DNA of 64,000 nt, from positions 3,154,094-3,218,093 of the forward strand of contig VUYV01000044.1 in NCBI GenBank assembly GCA_008711295.1, given 5' to 3'. Positions 47,054 to 58,720 of this stretch are shown piece by piece. Position 1 is the stretch's first letter. Each line of letters opens with the position of its first letter. Origin of the DNA: Anarhynchus alexandrinus. Lineage: Eukaryota > Chordata > Aves > Charadriiformes > Charadriidae. Made by a program: the position numbers and the translations under genes. The notes under the pieces were generated by a model. The model saw only the letters and a list, made by a program, of their open reading frames with translations, was not told the origin of the DNA and ran no database searches.

Positions 47054-50000
47054 ACCGCTACCCTGACTGCGCAGCAATACTGTCCCAGGCCCGGAAAACT
47101 ATCTAAGCCGCCTTCTACCCAAGCTTACTTGCGCTGTGTCTCGGCAGAGATTATCACCTGGGGCACAGGGCTAAGCAGGTTTGAAATAAACGGGTTTTGG
47201 GCTAACTGGGTTATTTCTGCCTCAGCTGGCTCTGTGCTTTGCTCCACTGCTAGAGACGTTCGTGCCAAGATTCGTGGGATTTCTAACATATGCAGCGCTT
47301 CAAATTTGGGTGCTAAACTGGGAACAATTTAAAGAGATCTGATTTTGAGAAGAACAGTATTTAGCATTTTCCGAAAATCATATCCTCGTAATGGGTCTCT
47401 AGGTGATTGTTCTGAACTGGGAACATTCACAATTGCTAATCCCTTTGGAAATTTGAGTCCGTGGGGACTTGCACAGAAAACATGTAGCAGAACAGGGATT
47501 TGCATTCAAATATCCTCTGGGCTTAGGCTACCATCGTCAGTACTGGGCCATCCCATATAATATTGGTGCCTAAATCAGAAAAACAGAGAATGTGTAAGAG
47601 ATGCACCAAGACAATTAGTATGAATATAACCAACAAGGAATGTGATGATGAAATTATTATTTTCTTTAAACTTATATTGGACTTTTATTTTAAAGCCAAA
47701 ATTCCATTGAAACATGTTAAGCCTTTTCCTCTCCCAGCAAAGTCATACGTTGTTATTGCTACTTTACATAATAGACGAGTTAGATGGAACAATTCCCACA
47801 TGAGATTTTGGAATGCTTTTGTTTCTCCCACTATTTTTATCAGTCCTAAACTTAAAGTTGCAGTTACACAGGCATCTTACATCAATGCCATATAAATATC
47901 CTGTGACCAAAAATGTGTCAGCAGTACACAGCAAGACTTTTTTTCCTTCTATTATTTTATATTAAGTTCTATTAAATCCTGGGTATATCAGTTGGTCTCA
48001 GCTTACAGCTAGCGTAACCTTACTTAAGCTCAGACTTCTACACCGCACATTTTAAAAGTTAATGTGCAACGTTATATTCAAAAGTTTTGATGGCGCAAGG
48101 GGTTGTTCACCAAGTCTTACTTTCAGGCACTTTGAAGATGGCACTGCCTGTGTTTATGTGAGAGCAAAATTTGGTCCTCAAACATCTGATTTGTACAGCT
48201 GCGAAGAACAGCCAGAAAACAGAGAAACAGAAACTCCACAGATTGGGGTTAAAGTGGGTTCTGCGTTGAGCGTTGTCAATAGGTTCCTCGTTGCTAAGGA
48301 AACTATTTCCTTGGTAGCTGCATGTTTGCCACATTTTACTAAACTGGTGTCAATCTCAAGCAAAGAACAATGTGTTGTGGCATCACAAGAAATAAAAACC
48401 CAAATAGGCTTAAAGTTTATTAAATACTAATTAAAAAAACCCACAACAAACAAACTGAAAACACTATACTATAACTCACTGAAAAGTTCTGATTGTGCAA
48501 AAGTCATTAGCTGGCGATGCAGGTAAAAATATTTGTACAGTAAATAAAAATCTTTCATCTTCTAAAAATGTGGAAGGCACCCTTTCACAAGTATGTACTT
48601 TTTAGCTGTTGAAAATCTCAGGCGAGGCACTCGTATGGCAGCCAGTTTTGTGCACAGGAATGCATGGGGTACTATGGCATTATTTTTTTCTTCCTATTGA
48701 TGTAAACATTAAATGATTTTTTTACCATCTAGTATTAAATTATTTGGTAATTTACAACACTAAAGTGGGTAAAACAGATTCTAAGTGCACTTGTAGAAAC
48801 CCAGAAGTATAAAAACACATTGCACGCTTTTTGTGCACAATTATCAAGAACAGTTTGTAAGGAAATGATCGAGTATACCAATATTTGTATCCCATTATAC
48901 CTCCCCTCTGCTTTTTGAGTGCACACATATTAGCATTGCCAAAAATTTTCTTGGGCAGATTTTTTTTTGAAGTGGGAGGCTCCAAGTATGCCAGTTTAGA
49001 GGACTTAGTATACAATATATACTGTTAACTGTGGTATCTATCTCCATGTTAGACTATGAGCCAACCAAATCATGTCTATGTGACTATGAAATAAATTCAA
49101 TGAATGTGGCTGAAGAATCAGATCAATTTTATGAGATGAACCACACTGAGGAATACCAACGTTGTTTCTATAGCTACTCACAACCTTACTCCAGATCTAT
49201 AAAATCAGAAAAAAACCCCTCACACTGTTTTAATATTTGTGCTGTTTCCCAAACGACCCAATGACTCATTACTTTGTCCCACTCAGGCTGTTTTGTCCAG
49301 AGTCAACGTAGTCAGACTGTGGCAAATCACCTTGTAACTCATACGAAAAGGAGGGGCAGAGAACATTTTTCTACATGGAATAGCTGAAATCTGGAATAAG
49401 AAAACAAGAAAAGAAAAGCATCATAAACCAGAGACTTCTCCAAAAGTGAGATGCCAAAAGGGAACCAGTGCAAGGACAATCCTATGAAATGTATCACAAC
49501 CAAAGCCTTCTATTTTCCTGCTCCTTAGATAAGCCTTGATAATGATGTTAATCTATCTGTTTTTTGCTGGCTTATGAGGGTTTCAGTGGGTATTTCGTGG
49601 GTTTCATGAAGAACTGCAGACAAAACCCACTTAAGCTGCATAGCCTTAGACTTCCCCTAAGTGAGCACATTCACGCAATTAATCAGACTATTGCAAAATA
49701 CACAATGATGTTAACTTCCATACCTTTGCGCAGGAATCATGACAACATTGTCTGAGATGCTGCACATCATCTGGCCCTAGGAAATTCATCTTATGTAGCT
49801 GCTACTGATAGAAATGACAGTAAAGACTATAGTTCTCTTGGTTTTCAGAGAATTTCAGAAAGAAACAACAGTAATGGATGTAACTATGGTCTGATCGACA
49901 TTTGATCCTATTCCTATTTTCACTAAGTTGAGAAAAGAAATCCAAGTAGGACAGGAAATTTAAAAAGAAACTATGCAGGAGAAAAAAACCCACGTGTACA

Positions 50001-51599
50001 TGTTTAATTAGGTTGCGAGGGAGGAAGCAAGGAGCAGAAACTGGCTGCGATTCTCAGTACAGATGAGGTAAAGAGCACACAGCTGTTTCAACTTACACTT
50101 ACCCAGACCACCTCTATTCAACAGGAACTCTCTGTGTAGAATCAGAGAGAGGTTTGATGGTGGAATGTAAAGTCACATGCAGAGATGTGCGAACAGTTTC
50201 TCACAACACTTTTTGCACAGGGGCAGCAGGATGGATGCGGTAGGTAACTGAGCGAGCAGGACCGATGTTTCCTAAAACAACCCTTCTTCATGTTAGAGCA
50301 CTTTTTGACCTATAGGAACTACTCTGGGAACACGGTCGTGAGATACAAGTTGGAATGAACTTCTGTATATAACTGACAGCATACTTGGTTCAACAGAACT
50401 GAAACACAGAAAGCCCATAACAACTCACGTCCCGCTAACTTGGTCTCTCAGATCTTGCTTTTTTTTTTTTCTAGGCACATTTTAACATTTGAAATTACTG
50501 AAGCTGTCCTAGAAGGCACCACCTTTTCCTGCATCCTCAGGAAGAGGTCAAGTGCATTCCATGTAGTTAAATGCAACCCTGATTTATTCATATGTGGGTT
50601 TAACAACAGTTACTTTGCATATTTGAATGCTGTTTGTGGCTGCATGAAGAATAGTGAAAATGTACTGTGCTTAAAGGTGGTGGGTTTTTCAAGGGCTTCT
50701 GTTTAATTTATATTCTTGATGTTTTTGCGGATCGTACCTTTCAAACTGATTTGCTCCATAGGAGCAAATACATCCTGGTCTCCCTTCCACTAATTTAAGA
50801 GTCTGCTACTTAACACCGGAGATCAGGAATACTATGAGATATGGGAAATAAAAAGTGTATCAGAGGACTTTAATGGGGACATCGAGGTTAATATCTGTCT
50901 ATGCTCTTTCTTGAGAAACTGCAAGCAAGACAATTTATTGGATTGGACCCGAGTTTTACGTTTAATTATCTAAAGCATGGTTTCCTTAGCAGCACAGCTC
51001 TCCATCGCCTGGCACCTAGAGAGGCAGCAGACAGAGTCGCTATGAAATCCATCAGCTGGGACCTGAACCAAAGGTCACACTAGGAACAACAAAGTCAAGA
51101 GCACCATGCAGAGGGGTGATACGATAGACCCTAACAAAAAGACTTCACACCAGGCTAACGCTAATAGGAAACTGCTAAATATTCATTAAGCCGCTCTGAA
51201 ATAGCACTATTTTAGCTATCGCAAAATCAAACTACACAGAAGATCAAATAATGAAAAATAATTTCTTGGCATGGGTTCCTCCGATACTTGCTTTCCGTAC
51301 AGCCTGGAACTACAGGGACACGAGTTTCCTGCAACTTCAAAATAAAAGCATTGCAGATAGCTGGTTGAACAAGTGGAATATCACACTGGCATTTTGGTAT
51401 CATTGGCAGCCTTCCTTGATTATTGACACCGCTGCTCCTGTAACAGCCTGCAGAGCTGCAGCCAGCATCTCTAGTATTTGTCACTGTCACTTCACAAGTG
51501 CTCGGCATTGTTCAGGAAATTGTATGTGTAAAGCAAAACTGCCTGCGACCAACTTCGACAAGGGAGCGGGGATGTGAGGGTGCTTGAAACTGAAACAGA
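47054..51599. other. Non-coding stretch, no gene recognised
   Basis: GC-richer to about 47180, then AT-rich. Frames of 99-122 codons at 47033-48430 on the plus strand match no family; the frame at 47563 begins at TTG. T-rich patches occur near 48960 and 50458. No repeat family identified. Confidence 0.5.
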
Positions 51600-51930
51600 G
51601 GTTTTATGTGTCCTATTATGTGCCCCAGCAAGAGCCATAAATAATTGTGACAAGGATTTTTTTTTTTTTTTTGGTGTTACATGTGAAAGTCCTTGACTGT
51701 GCCTCCTGCTTCGGCTCCCCCCTCCCTCTCAGGCACTACAGCTGCCAAGCTGCATGATGATAGATGGCACTATGCAGCAAATGACAGCCGGATAGATTTT
51801 TTAGTTTGTGCTTTAGAGAGAATCAGATATGCTGTATAAAGCAATAAAAAAAGCATACTCACAAGGTGGGTTAAAAATAGCTAGCGCAGCAGTAGATGAG
51901 TTCGCTGTTTATCAAAAAGTTAAAACTTTA
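51600..51930. promoter_or_regulatory. Candidate conserved enhancer with PBX/HOX and MEIS sites
   Basis: TGATAGATGG at 51758-51767 fits the PBX-HOX composite pattern, and TGACAG at 51782-51787 is a MEIS core 14 bp further on. To the left, CCATAAATAATTGTGACAAG combines homeodomain and SOX-type cores. A T16 run at 51657-51672 splits the block. No coding frame. The motif pairing is typical of TALE-HOX enhancers, but conservation and activity are inferred only. Confidence 0.35.
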
Positions 51931-52342
51931 CATGTAAAGTCCAGGTGATGTGTTAATTCTTTTAAATCTCAGCAAGCAGTAATCTTAAGCAGATAAACCT
52001 GTGGAGTTTATTATTTTTTTCCTCCATCTTTTAACATAGAATACTCTGAAAGCCTGGATGTAAACCTTGCTGGATAAGGACAGCATACGAAGTGGAAATA
52101 GACTTTATCCTTATAATGAGATGAAGAAAGTCCTGAATCTGTACAAGGTATGGTTGAAAAGTTGGGTCTCAAATCAGATCTTGAAACATGAGCCCAGACT
52201 CCCTGTAAACTTCGAGTCATCAAGCCACTGAAGTCAGCAAGACTCTTTACTATGAAATTTGACCAAGATTATTTGAGAATCGATATAGCAAATAATTTTT
52301 ATCCCTGATATATCATATCTGAAGAAAAGCACATATTTAGGT

Positions 52343-52372
52343 TTTTAGCATATGTTCTCCTATATGCTAAAA
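52343..52372. repeat. Hairpin with perfect 11-bp arms
   Basis: TTTTAGCATAT (52343-52353) and ATATGCTAAAA (52362-52372) are exact reverse complements with an 8-base spacer. AT-rich inverted repeats of this size are fairly common, so the meaning is doubtful. Confidence 0.7.
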
Positions 52373-53214
52373 TACAGTAATTTTGTGCAGATAAAGCAGA
52401 TAGCATTCATAAAAGTGAGAATTCAGGTGTGTCCGAGTACTCACAAAATATTTGTGGAATATGCATTACAAAGACATAGGTAGCTGTCATGATTGCATAG
52501 AAAAGCTAGAAGAAAAAGGGTGTGCAAATGCTTCTGTTCTGTACACGGGTAAAATCTGACAATTACATATACATAAGGCGGTAGCTTTTTCTCATGCTTA
52601 ATATTTTTCAGTAATTGAATACGATGCTCTGAAGAACAGGATGTTCCCATGAAATGTACACTCTGCACATCTGAGATGTGCAAGCTTGGAAGTTGCTCTG
52701 TCCTTTCCACTGGATGTTAACTTTTCTTGTTTTCCTCCGTGCTTTCTATCGATCTAGATTCGGTGTAACAAATGGCCTGGTTTCCCAGCCACCTTGGAAA
52801 TGTCATGCAGGAGTCAACAAAAATACTTAGTGTATGTTTTATAAAGAATTACAGCTGGCTCTGAATTACTCTGGCTTTCATCTCCGTAAACCCAGTCTGG
52901 TTGCTCTCTGTATCGATGGATGAGCAGAAGTACCAGGAAATGATTCAATGAGCCGGTGCGTTTCCCAGTTCACGGACATGACAGCCTGAGACATACTTAT
53001 TCACTCTGCTTCTGTCTCCTCATACACCATACTTGAAGCTGCTATGTAATTTAAGAGTACTCAGTATATCAGATCTCAACTATTTTTCCCCCCTGATTTC
53101 TGATGAATCATGTTAGGAAAGCTGTGGTTTTAACGCTGGAGGATGTGACATAATGCAAAACAGCACAAGAAGTATATTAAAAAAATATGTCTGTCAGACT
53201 TTATATTGCTGGAA

Positions 53215-53261
53215 GGGGATAATTTGAATTATATGCCCATAATTCAAATTTGGGGATAATT
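53215..53261. repeat. Perfect 12-bp hairpin overlapped by a 10-bp direct repeat
   Basis: AATTTGAATTAT (53221-53232) and ATAATTCAAATT (53239-53250) are exact reverse complements around the 6-base loop ATGCCC. GGGGATAATT occurs at 53215-53224 and again at 53252-53261, bracketing the hairpin. The arrangement may come from a small local duplication or a template-switch event. Confidence 0.75.
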
Positions 53262-55604
53262 CAACACCCAAACAGATACATTTCTAGCTGTACCCAGTCA
53301 TCTGATATAATACTGGCTGTTGTTTATTACTTTCTAGTATGTTGTTATAGCATCACCTCCCCATGCTATGCTTAGGGGACAGTTTACATTTCCATAATAA
53401 AATCCATTTTCTATAGGTTTATAACTCAGTTTACATTTCACAAGGCTGGCATATGAATTTCAGTTCGAGTTCTATTGGTTTGACTAAAAATAACTTTCAG
53501 AGCAGCTTATTTATTTAAAAATAATTAATCAATGCAATGGAGAAGTTTTAAAGTACATAATATTGTTTTCCAGCCCGAGGAGTTTTAGCAACTCCCAGCT
53601 ACGCACTAGAAAAGGACCTATTTAAAGTCCTTTTTACAAGGACCTGATGGATTTAGGACCAAATGGAACTACTTAAATAAGCAGATGTTCCGGCTTCACT
53701 ATATTTAGAGGTAAGTCAGAACAGTAATAAAGCACAACGCTTTAAAACTGAAAGGGAGCATTTCTTATACGATGTGACAGCAGTAATGCGTAGCCAGACA
53801 GGTCAGTGTGCCCGGCACGCCTTCCACCATGCCCCACCGCTTATACGGTGCCCAGGAGGGGCTCATGGTGGTTCGTGGGTACTAAATTCAATGAGAGATC
53901 GAATCAGTGGAGGAACAAAGGTCCCACTGCCTTCAGCGTTGGTGTCTCCTTACGTCAGGCATGGAAAACATGAAAAGTCTGGGGCAGATGTATATGTTAT
54001 TGTTTAAAGAGTAAAACCTGAAATGTCTCACAGTCACACCGAGAGAGGCAACGCTGAACACTGCCCTCTCCCCCAGGCAGCATTCTTCCGTACACGTCGC
54101 TTCTATTTTCCACAAACTTCTAATTACCACCGCAATATTCTCCACGCTCACATTACAGTACCCTCACTGCACAATTAGAAGGGCAGGTATTAACTTTTTA
54201 TTTCCCTATCACTTTTCATTTTCTTGGGATTTCTGACCGAGGCAGGAACGAGGAGTGCTAACGAAAGCTGAAGGAATTGCCAGGGATCTGATCGCAGCGC
54301 CTGATTTAATGCTTGCCCACCAGAAGCAATGAACTAAAGACTGAATGTATGTTCCTGCTCAGCGGAAGAACTTCTCCCAGTTTCCCAAAGGTGTCTCTTT
54401 CATTTGCTGAAATACCCTGAAATAACAAAATATTCTCAGCCACGTAAGCAGAAAATAACATAACAGTGTCTTCACACTGACACCCTTTCTACCTGTGCCC
54501 AAGAAGCTAAAACAACACGAGCTGAGGAAGTTATGAGTGTTAAAATGGGGAAAGAAAAAGTCTAAGCTTTTCTACCACAGTGAGACACATTTCTAGTACA
54601 CACGTGAGAAAATGTGAAAGTTGTATCTGATATCTGTTCACCAGACCATATAATCACGCTTGCTGTTTTTTCTGATTAGTTCTGGAAAAATAATTATGTA
54701 TTTTAAATCCGTTAGAGATTTTAACAGAAAACAGTCAGTATTGACAAATATATAGCCATCTCATAAACGTAGAGGTCTCTGTCTCTGGGTGCAATGACAA
54801 CTCTAACCTTTCCGTATCCCCACTTTTGCCTGTTTCAAACAGCGTGCTGGCGGTGTTGCCCGGTGGCTGGGAGGCTCCACGGGTTATGCGAGTCGCCAAA
54901 ATCGGCTGGAAGACAAAGGGAATGCAGCCGTCTTCCCAATTCTGGGCTGAGCCTCCCCCGGATCCCCCCGAGCAGGAGGAGGGAGGGAGAGGGTGCAGCG
55001 CGGCTCCTTCCCAGGCAAGTTACGGAGCATCACCGAATTGTTGTGCTCGACTGGAGCAAGGGTTATGAAGCCGGTTTGTGAGTTTGGATGCAACTTTGGA
55101 ATATCATGTTAAGCGAGTACCGGTGTTTTGATTATTATAGGGTTTGTGATCTCAGCCTTCCTGCCCAGGGTTCATTTTAAACAGACATCACAAATTTTGC
55201 ACAGGTTGATACATGTGTCTCTAATCATCAGAGCCAAACTAGGGTTGCACCTCATAAACATTGTCTTTCTTGGAAGAAAATGTTTTCTTTCAGGTCAAAC
55301 TGAATCACTGGGCGAGCAAGGAGGAGGAAAGGGGGAGTTTATTATGCATGTCTAGTCTGTCCAAGAAAAGACGGGATTAACAGCTAATTTCCTGCCATTA
55401 TATTTCAGCCCCAAAGAGAGCTTTTTCAAAGAAATGACTTGCATCTCAAAATGACTTAACATCTGCAATGAACAAAGATGAGAAACTCACCAGGACACAG
55501 CCTGAATTCTAACTCCTCCTTTGTAACTCTTTCTACTGTGGTAGTATGAAGTTGTTGTAAATCGGTACAACGAACAAAAAAGAGCAGAAAGTGCCTCTAC
55601 CTGA

Positions 55605-55745
55605 GGCCCGTGCCCTCTGCTAGGAGCAGACCCCTCGGTCCGCGTGGCCGAACCTGGAGGGTCACAGCGACGTGCTCTGCTGTCAGAGGTTGTGAAGTTC
55701 GGAGCCAGGAGCTGCGCCGGTTCCACGACCCCATGTGAGCCGGGT
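55605..55745. promoter_or_regulatory. CpG-enriched patch
   Basis: About a dozen CpG in 140 bp (for example CGGTCCGCGTGGCCG), forming the left shoulder of the CpG-rich interval of 55.6-57.3 kb. No exon or promoter element is recognisable on its own. Confidence 0.3.
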
Positions 55746-56162
55746 CTCTCATGATTACATTTGAAATGGCTGTAGAAACCACCAGCAATGTGAAAGGTGT
55801 ATTTAATGCTGGAAGTCAGCTGACGGCATCAGACTGCGTAACCTTCTTACTGAAAAATCACATTGTCCTCCGCTGGCACTCTGAGATCCCACCTGCAGAC
55901 ACGTGCCTGTCACCCGCCTGTGTGTGCAATCCAAACGCGCAATTGAGCTCCTAGCCAGGAGGATGAAGCTATTTGAACATCCTTGAGCAGACTGGTCCCT
56001 TGTTTTCTTTCTGGAACAGACTAGTCTGAGTTCTTGAAGGGATGAAAGCAAAAAAAGCAGGCCTGTAAAATTTCCCCCTCCCACTGTAGCACCTTCTATT
56101 TTTCTTTTCATTCCCAGGGGTCAGGAAAAAAGGAGAGAGAAAAAAACCCAAAACTAGGTTAC

Positions 56163-56400
56163 CTGAAAGATTCTGGGGGCCTGGGCAAGTTTCTGCAGCG
56201 CCGTGCTTGCGCAGAGCATCCGCGGCACCGCGGGGCCGACCCGGCTGCCGGCAGGACCAGGCAGGGTGAGCACCCGCTCCCCTTCCCCATCCTGCCCAGA
56301 ACAGCCCAACGCGGGACGGCGGCGGCTGCAAAGCCATTTGGAGCAAGGGTACAACCCATTCCCCCCCCGCAGCGGAGTACTGCGGGGAACCCTCTGCGGG
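56163..56400 (-). promoter_or_regulatory. Small CpG island with a possible first-exon donor
   Basis: By hand count there are 20 CpG in the 200 bp at 56199-56398, the most CpG-dense unit in the right half of the window. On the reverse strand the island is followed by CTTTCAG/GTAAC, a fair splice donor with GT at 56162-56161. The arrangement of CpG island, short exon and donor would suit an alternative promoter or a lncRNA start. A weaker plus-strand donor (AGG/GTGAGC, GT at 56266-56267) also exists. Long frames through it on the reverse strand (up to 154 codons, proline- and arginine-rich) are what GC-rich DNA gives by chance. No TATA box seen. Confidence 0.35.
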
Positions 56401-56638
56401 AGTCCTAAACTGTCCGATTACCTTAATAGGCACAGTCTCACCCTAAATTCAAACCATTTTGAGATCTACAGATGAGCAGAAAACTGTACATAATAGCAAA
56501 CAAAGAATTATTGCTACCTGCACCGAGAGACCGAGCAATTTAAACCACCGTGCCCGTCGTTGTAGGTTCTATCAGTTAAGCGAGCAGATGTGTATAGCGA
56601 TAAATTACTGGGAGTCAGTAACACTGTAAAACTCACTG

Positions 56639-56704
56639 GAACAAATTCTCTGCTGGTGTAACTCTACTGAAGTCAAAGGAACAATTCTCAGGAAATTTGG
56701 TCTG
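56639..56704. mobile_element. Decayed inverted-repeat (MITE-like) element
   Basis: ACAAATTCTCTGCTGGTGTA, then ACTCTACTGAAGTCAAAGG, then AGGAAATTTGGTC. The ends are roughly inverted (CAAATTC / GAAATTTGG), and the centre resembles the self-complementary ACTCCATTGAAGTCAATGGAG core I recall from short sauropsid repeats. Only about 65 bp remain. Family name unknown to me. Confidence 0.45.
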
Positions 56705-57059
56705 TTAAATTAAAACAATATGGATTAACACAGTGTTCTGGATGCATTTCTGTCTGCATCAATATTACCATTAAGTGTTGTGACTCCATCGACAAATAAA
56801 GTGAAAGGGAATATTAGCTACTTAAAAGGAAACAACCTGTGACTTGGCAGATCAAATAATTACACTTAAAAACTGCACTGTGTTTAGCTGCTCTTTAGCC
56901 AAGTTAATGCAACAGAAATAGAAATTCAAGCAGAATCTCACTGTACTTCTCTCAGCATGTGCTCAGTACACTGCATGTGTGGTTAATCACAGCCACTCTT
57001 CATACCTGTCTCCACATTGCATAGGTGACATTTTTTCACAGGGACAGGTTTTTCAAGTG
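56705..57059. other. AT-rich non-coding stretch
   Basis: A return to AT-rich, CpG-poor DNA between two CpG-enriched patches. No gene or repeat recognised. Confidence 0.5.
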
Positions 57060-57315
57060 GCAGACCACCTTCTTAGCGAGCCCTACCCCATCCCTAAAAC
57101 TCGAGTCCGCTCTCACTGCCAGTGCAGCTGGACCGGACGGTTATCCACCCTCGGTGGATGGGACTGTGTGCACCAGTTACACGGATGTGAATCGGTCCTT
57201 TGTAGAAACATCTCCCTCAGCACCTCGCGCGCACCCCGGGCCAACTCGCTCTGCGGTCAGTGGAGCTGTGCCAGTCCCCATCAGCAGCACACGCGAGCCC
57301 CAACGTTTTGTCTCG
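57060..57315. promoter_or_regulatory. CpG-enriched patch
   Basis: 18 CpG in about 255 bp by hand count, including CCTCGCGCGCACCCCGGG near 57223. It lies in two overlapping plus-strand frames of 110-115 codons that match no known protein. It may be part of a dispersed promoter region with 56199-56398, or a GC-rich decayed repeat. Confidence 0.3.
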
Positions 57316-58479
57316 GGCTTCAATAAGATAAATGAGTTTAATTCATCCTTTGTGTAAGTAGGGAGAACTCCTAGAAATTAGACTGGAGTTCTATGCCTCG
57401 TCTTAATCCCTAAATTCATTCCTCTAAACAAAAATCCGTCTTAAAATCACTGTTACATCTGTCATTAGGAGGAGTCATTTGTGACATATCTACTTTAAAA
57501 ATTCCCCATCTAATAGTCCTCACCATAAAAGATCACTCAAAGCCCTCAGTGATATTGGGTCAGATTCTGATTGCAGCTCACCACTACCAGTATGAAAAAC
57601 ACAGTCTGTACTGAATTTGTATCACAAAGTGCATTCTTTCAGAGCTACATAACAAAAGAAGTCAGAATCTAGATTAATTATCGTGATTATACTCCAACTC
57701 GGAAGTCAGTCAGTCCTCAGTAGCAGATTTCTTTTCCAAGGCTTGCACAGTTGCCTATGGCAGTTTGCAGCTTATGCACACAAACCTCCAAAATTACAAA
57801 AAAGGCCAATAAATAAAATAATAATAAAAAAAAATGGATATTGCCAAATTAGTGGGAAAGCAACACACTGAGAAATATGTATTTAACTCTTCCCCGCACA
57901 CACAAAGTTGCTAGGGAACGAGCAAGCGCCTTGCAAACTGCCAGTACAATTACATTTACAAAGAACTGACAAGGATTGACCTTTGCCTACTCCTTCCTGT
58001 CTGCCTTTTACCAGGCATGGAAAAGCCTGGTGGCTTGACAAACAGATTTGATGGGCACATTTCCAGACAGTGCGCTGTCTGGACGGGTGAGGTAGTTCTC
58101 TTCCGTGAGTCTGCTAAGAACTAAAGAAGCTTTTAAGAGCACCACGACTGTCAGTGTTCAGCTCTTGTGGTAAAAGGTGGTCTTCCCTTCGCTAAGCTCC
58201 TGTAAGCTTTGCAAGTATGAAATTTGTTCAGCGCTTTAAAGCACGGCACTTCTAGGCAATGCCCAGTCAACAACTATTAATGAAATCGCCGTATAATTCC
58301 TGCAAAAAAAAATATAATTAAATAAAGGCTCATGTTTCCAAAAGTACACATGCAAAATTTGCCAATGCTTTTGCAAGTTGGAACCGTACATTTGCACCAA
58401 GTTGGAGGGGTTGTGTATGAACACTGCTGTACGGAGGTGATACCCCAACTTCCACAGAAAACCCTGAAAATATGCGTAA
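57316..58479. other. Non-coding stretch with a possible repeat end
   Basis: Mostly AT-rich. GGGTCAGATTCTGATT at 57557-57572 looks like the end of the same class of old inverted-repeat elements seen at 11.75 and 56.6 kb, but the rest cannot be followed. An A-rich run with AATAA units is near 57805-57836. No gene recognised. Confidence 0.5.
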
Positions 58480-58720
58480 AAAAGCACGTGCTTTATTTAG
58501 TATAAGTGGCTAAGAAATTCTGTGCCATTATCTGTATATTTTAATAATTGCAACTTTCAATGGTAGTGACATAAAAACAATTACTTTTTGAAATTCCTCT
58601 GTGTATATGCATTTGAAACTACACAGCCATTAAAAACAGTCTGTCGAATTAAAGGTTGTGCAATTAATTAAGTGCAAATCCTGTAAAACTGGACCAAGGA
58701 GAAAATTCATCAAATGTATG
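58480..58720. promoter_or_regulatory. Possible conserved element with palindromic E-box
   Basis: AAAGCACGTGCTTT at 58481-58494 is a perfect 14-bp palindrome around CACGTG, the E-box of MYC/USF/CLOCK-type bHLH factors. The following 220 bp are complex and carry homeodomain cores (for example GTGCAATTAATTAAGTG). Conservation is inferred by eye. Confidence 0.3.

Larger units (their letters stand above)
51931..55604. other. Non-coding stretch, no gene recognised
   Basis: AT-rich with two hairpins listed separately (52343-52372 and 53215-53261). The part 52740-52990 is complex and repeat-free and could be another conserved element. GC rises from about 54840. Frames up to 95 codons match nothing known. 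Confidence 0.5.
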
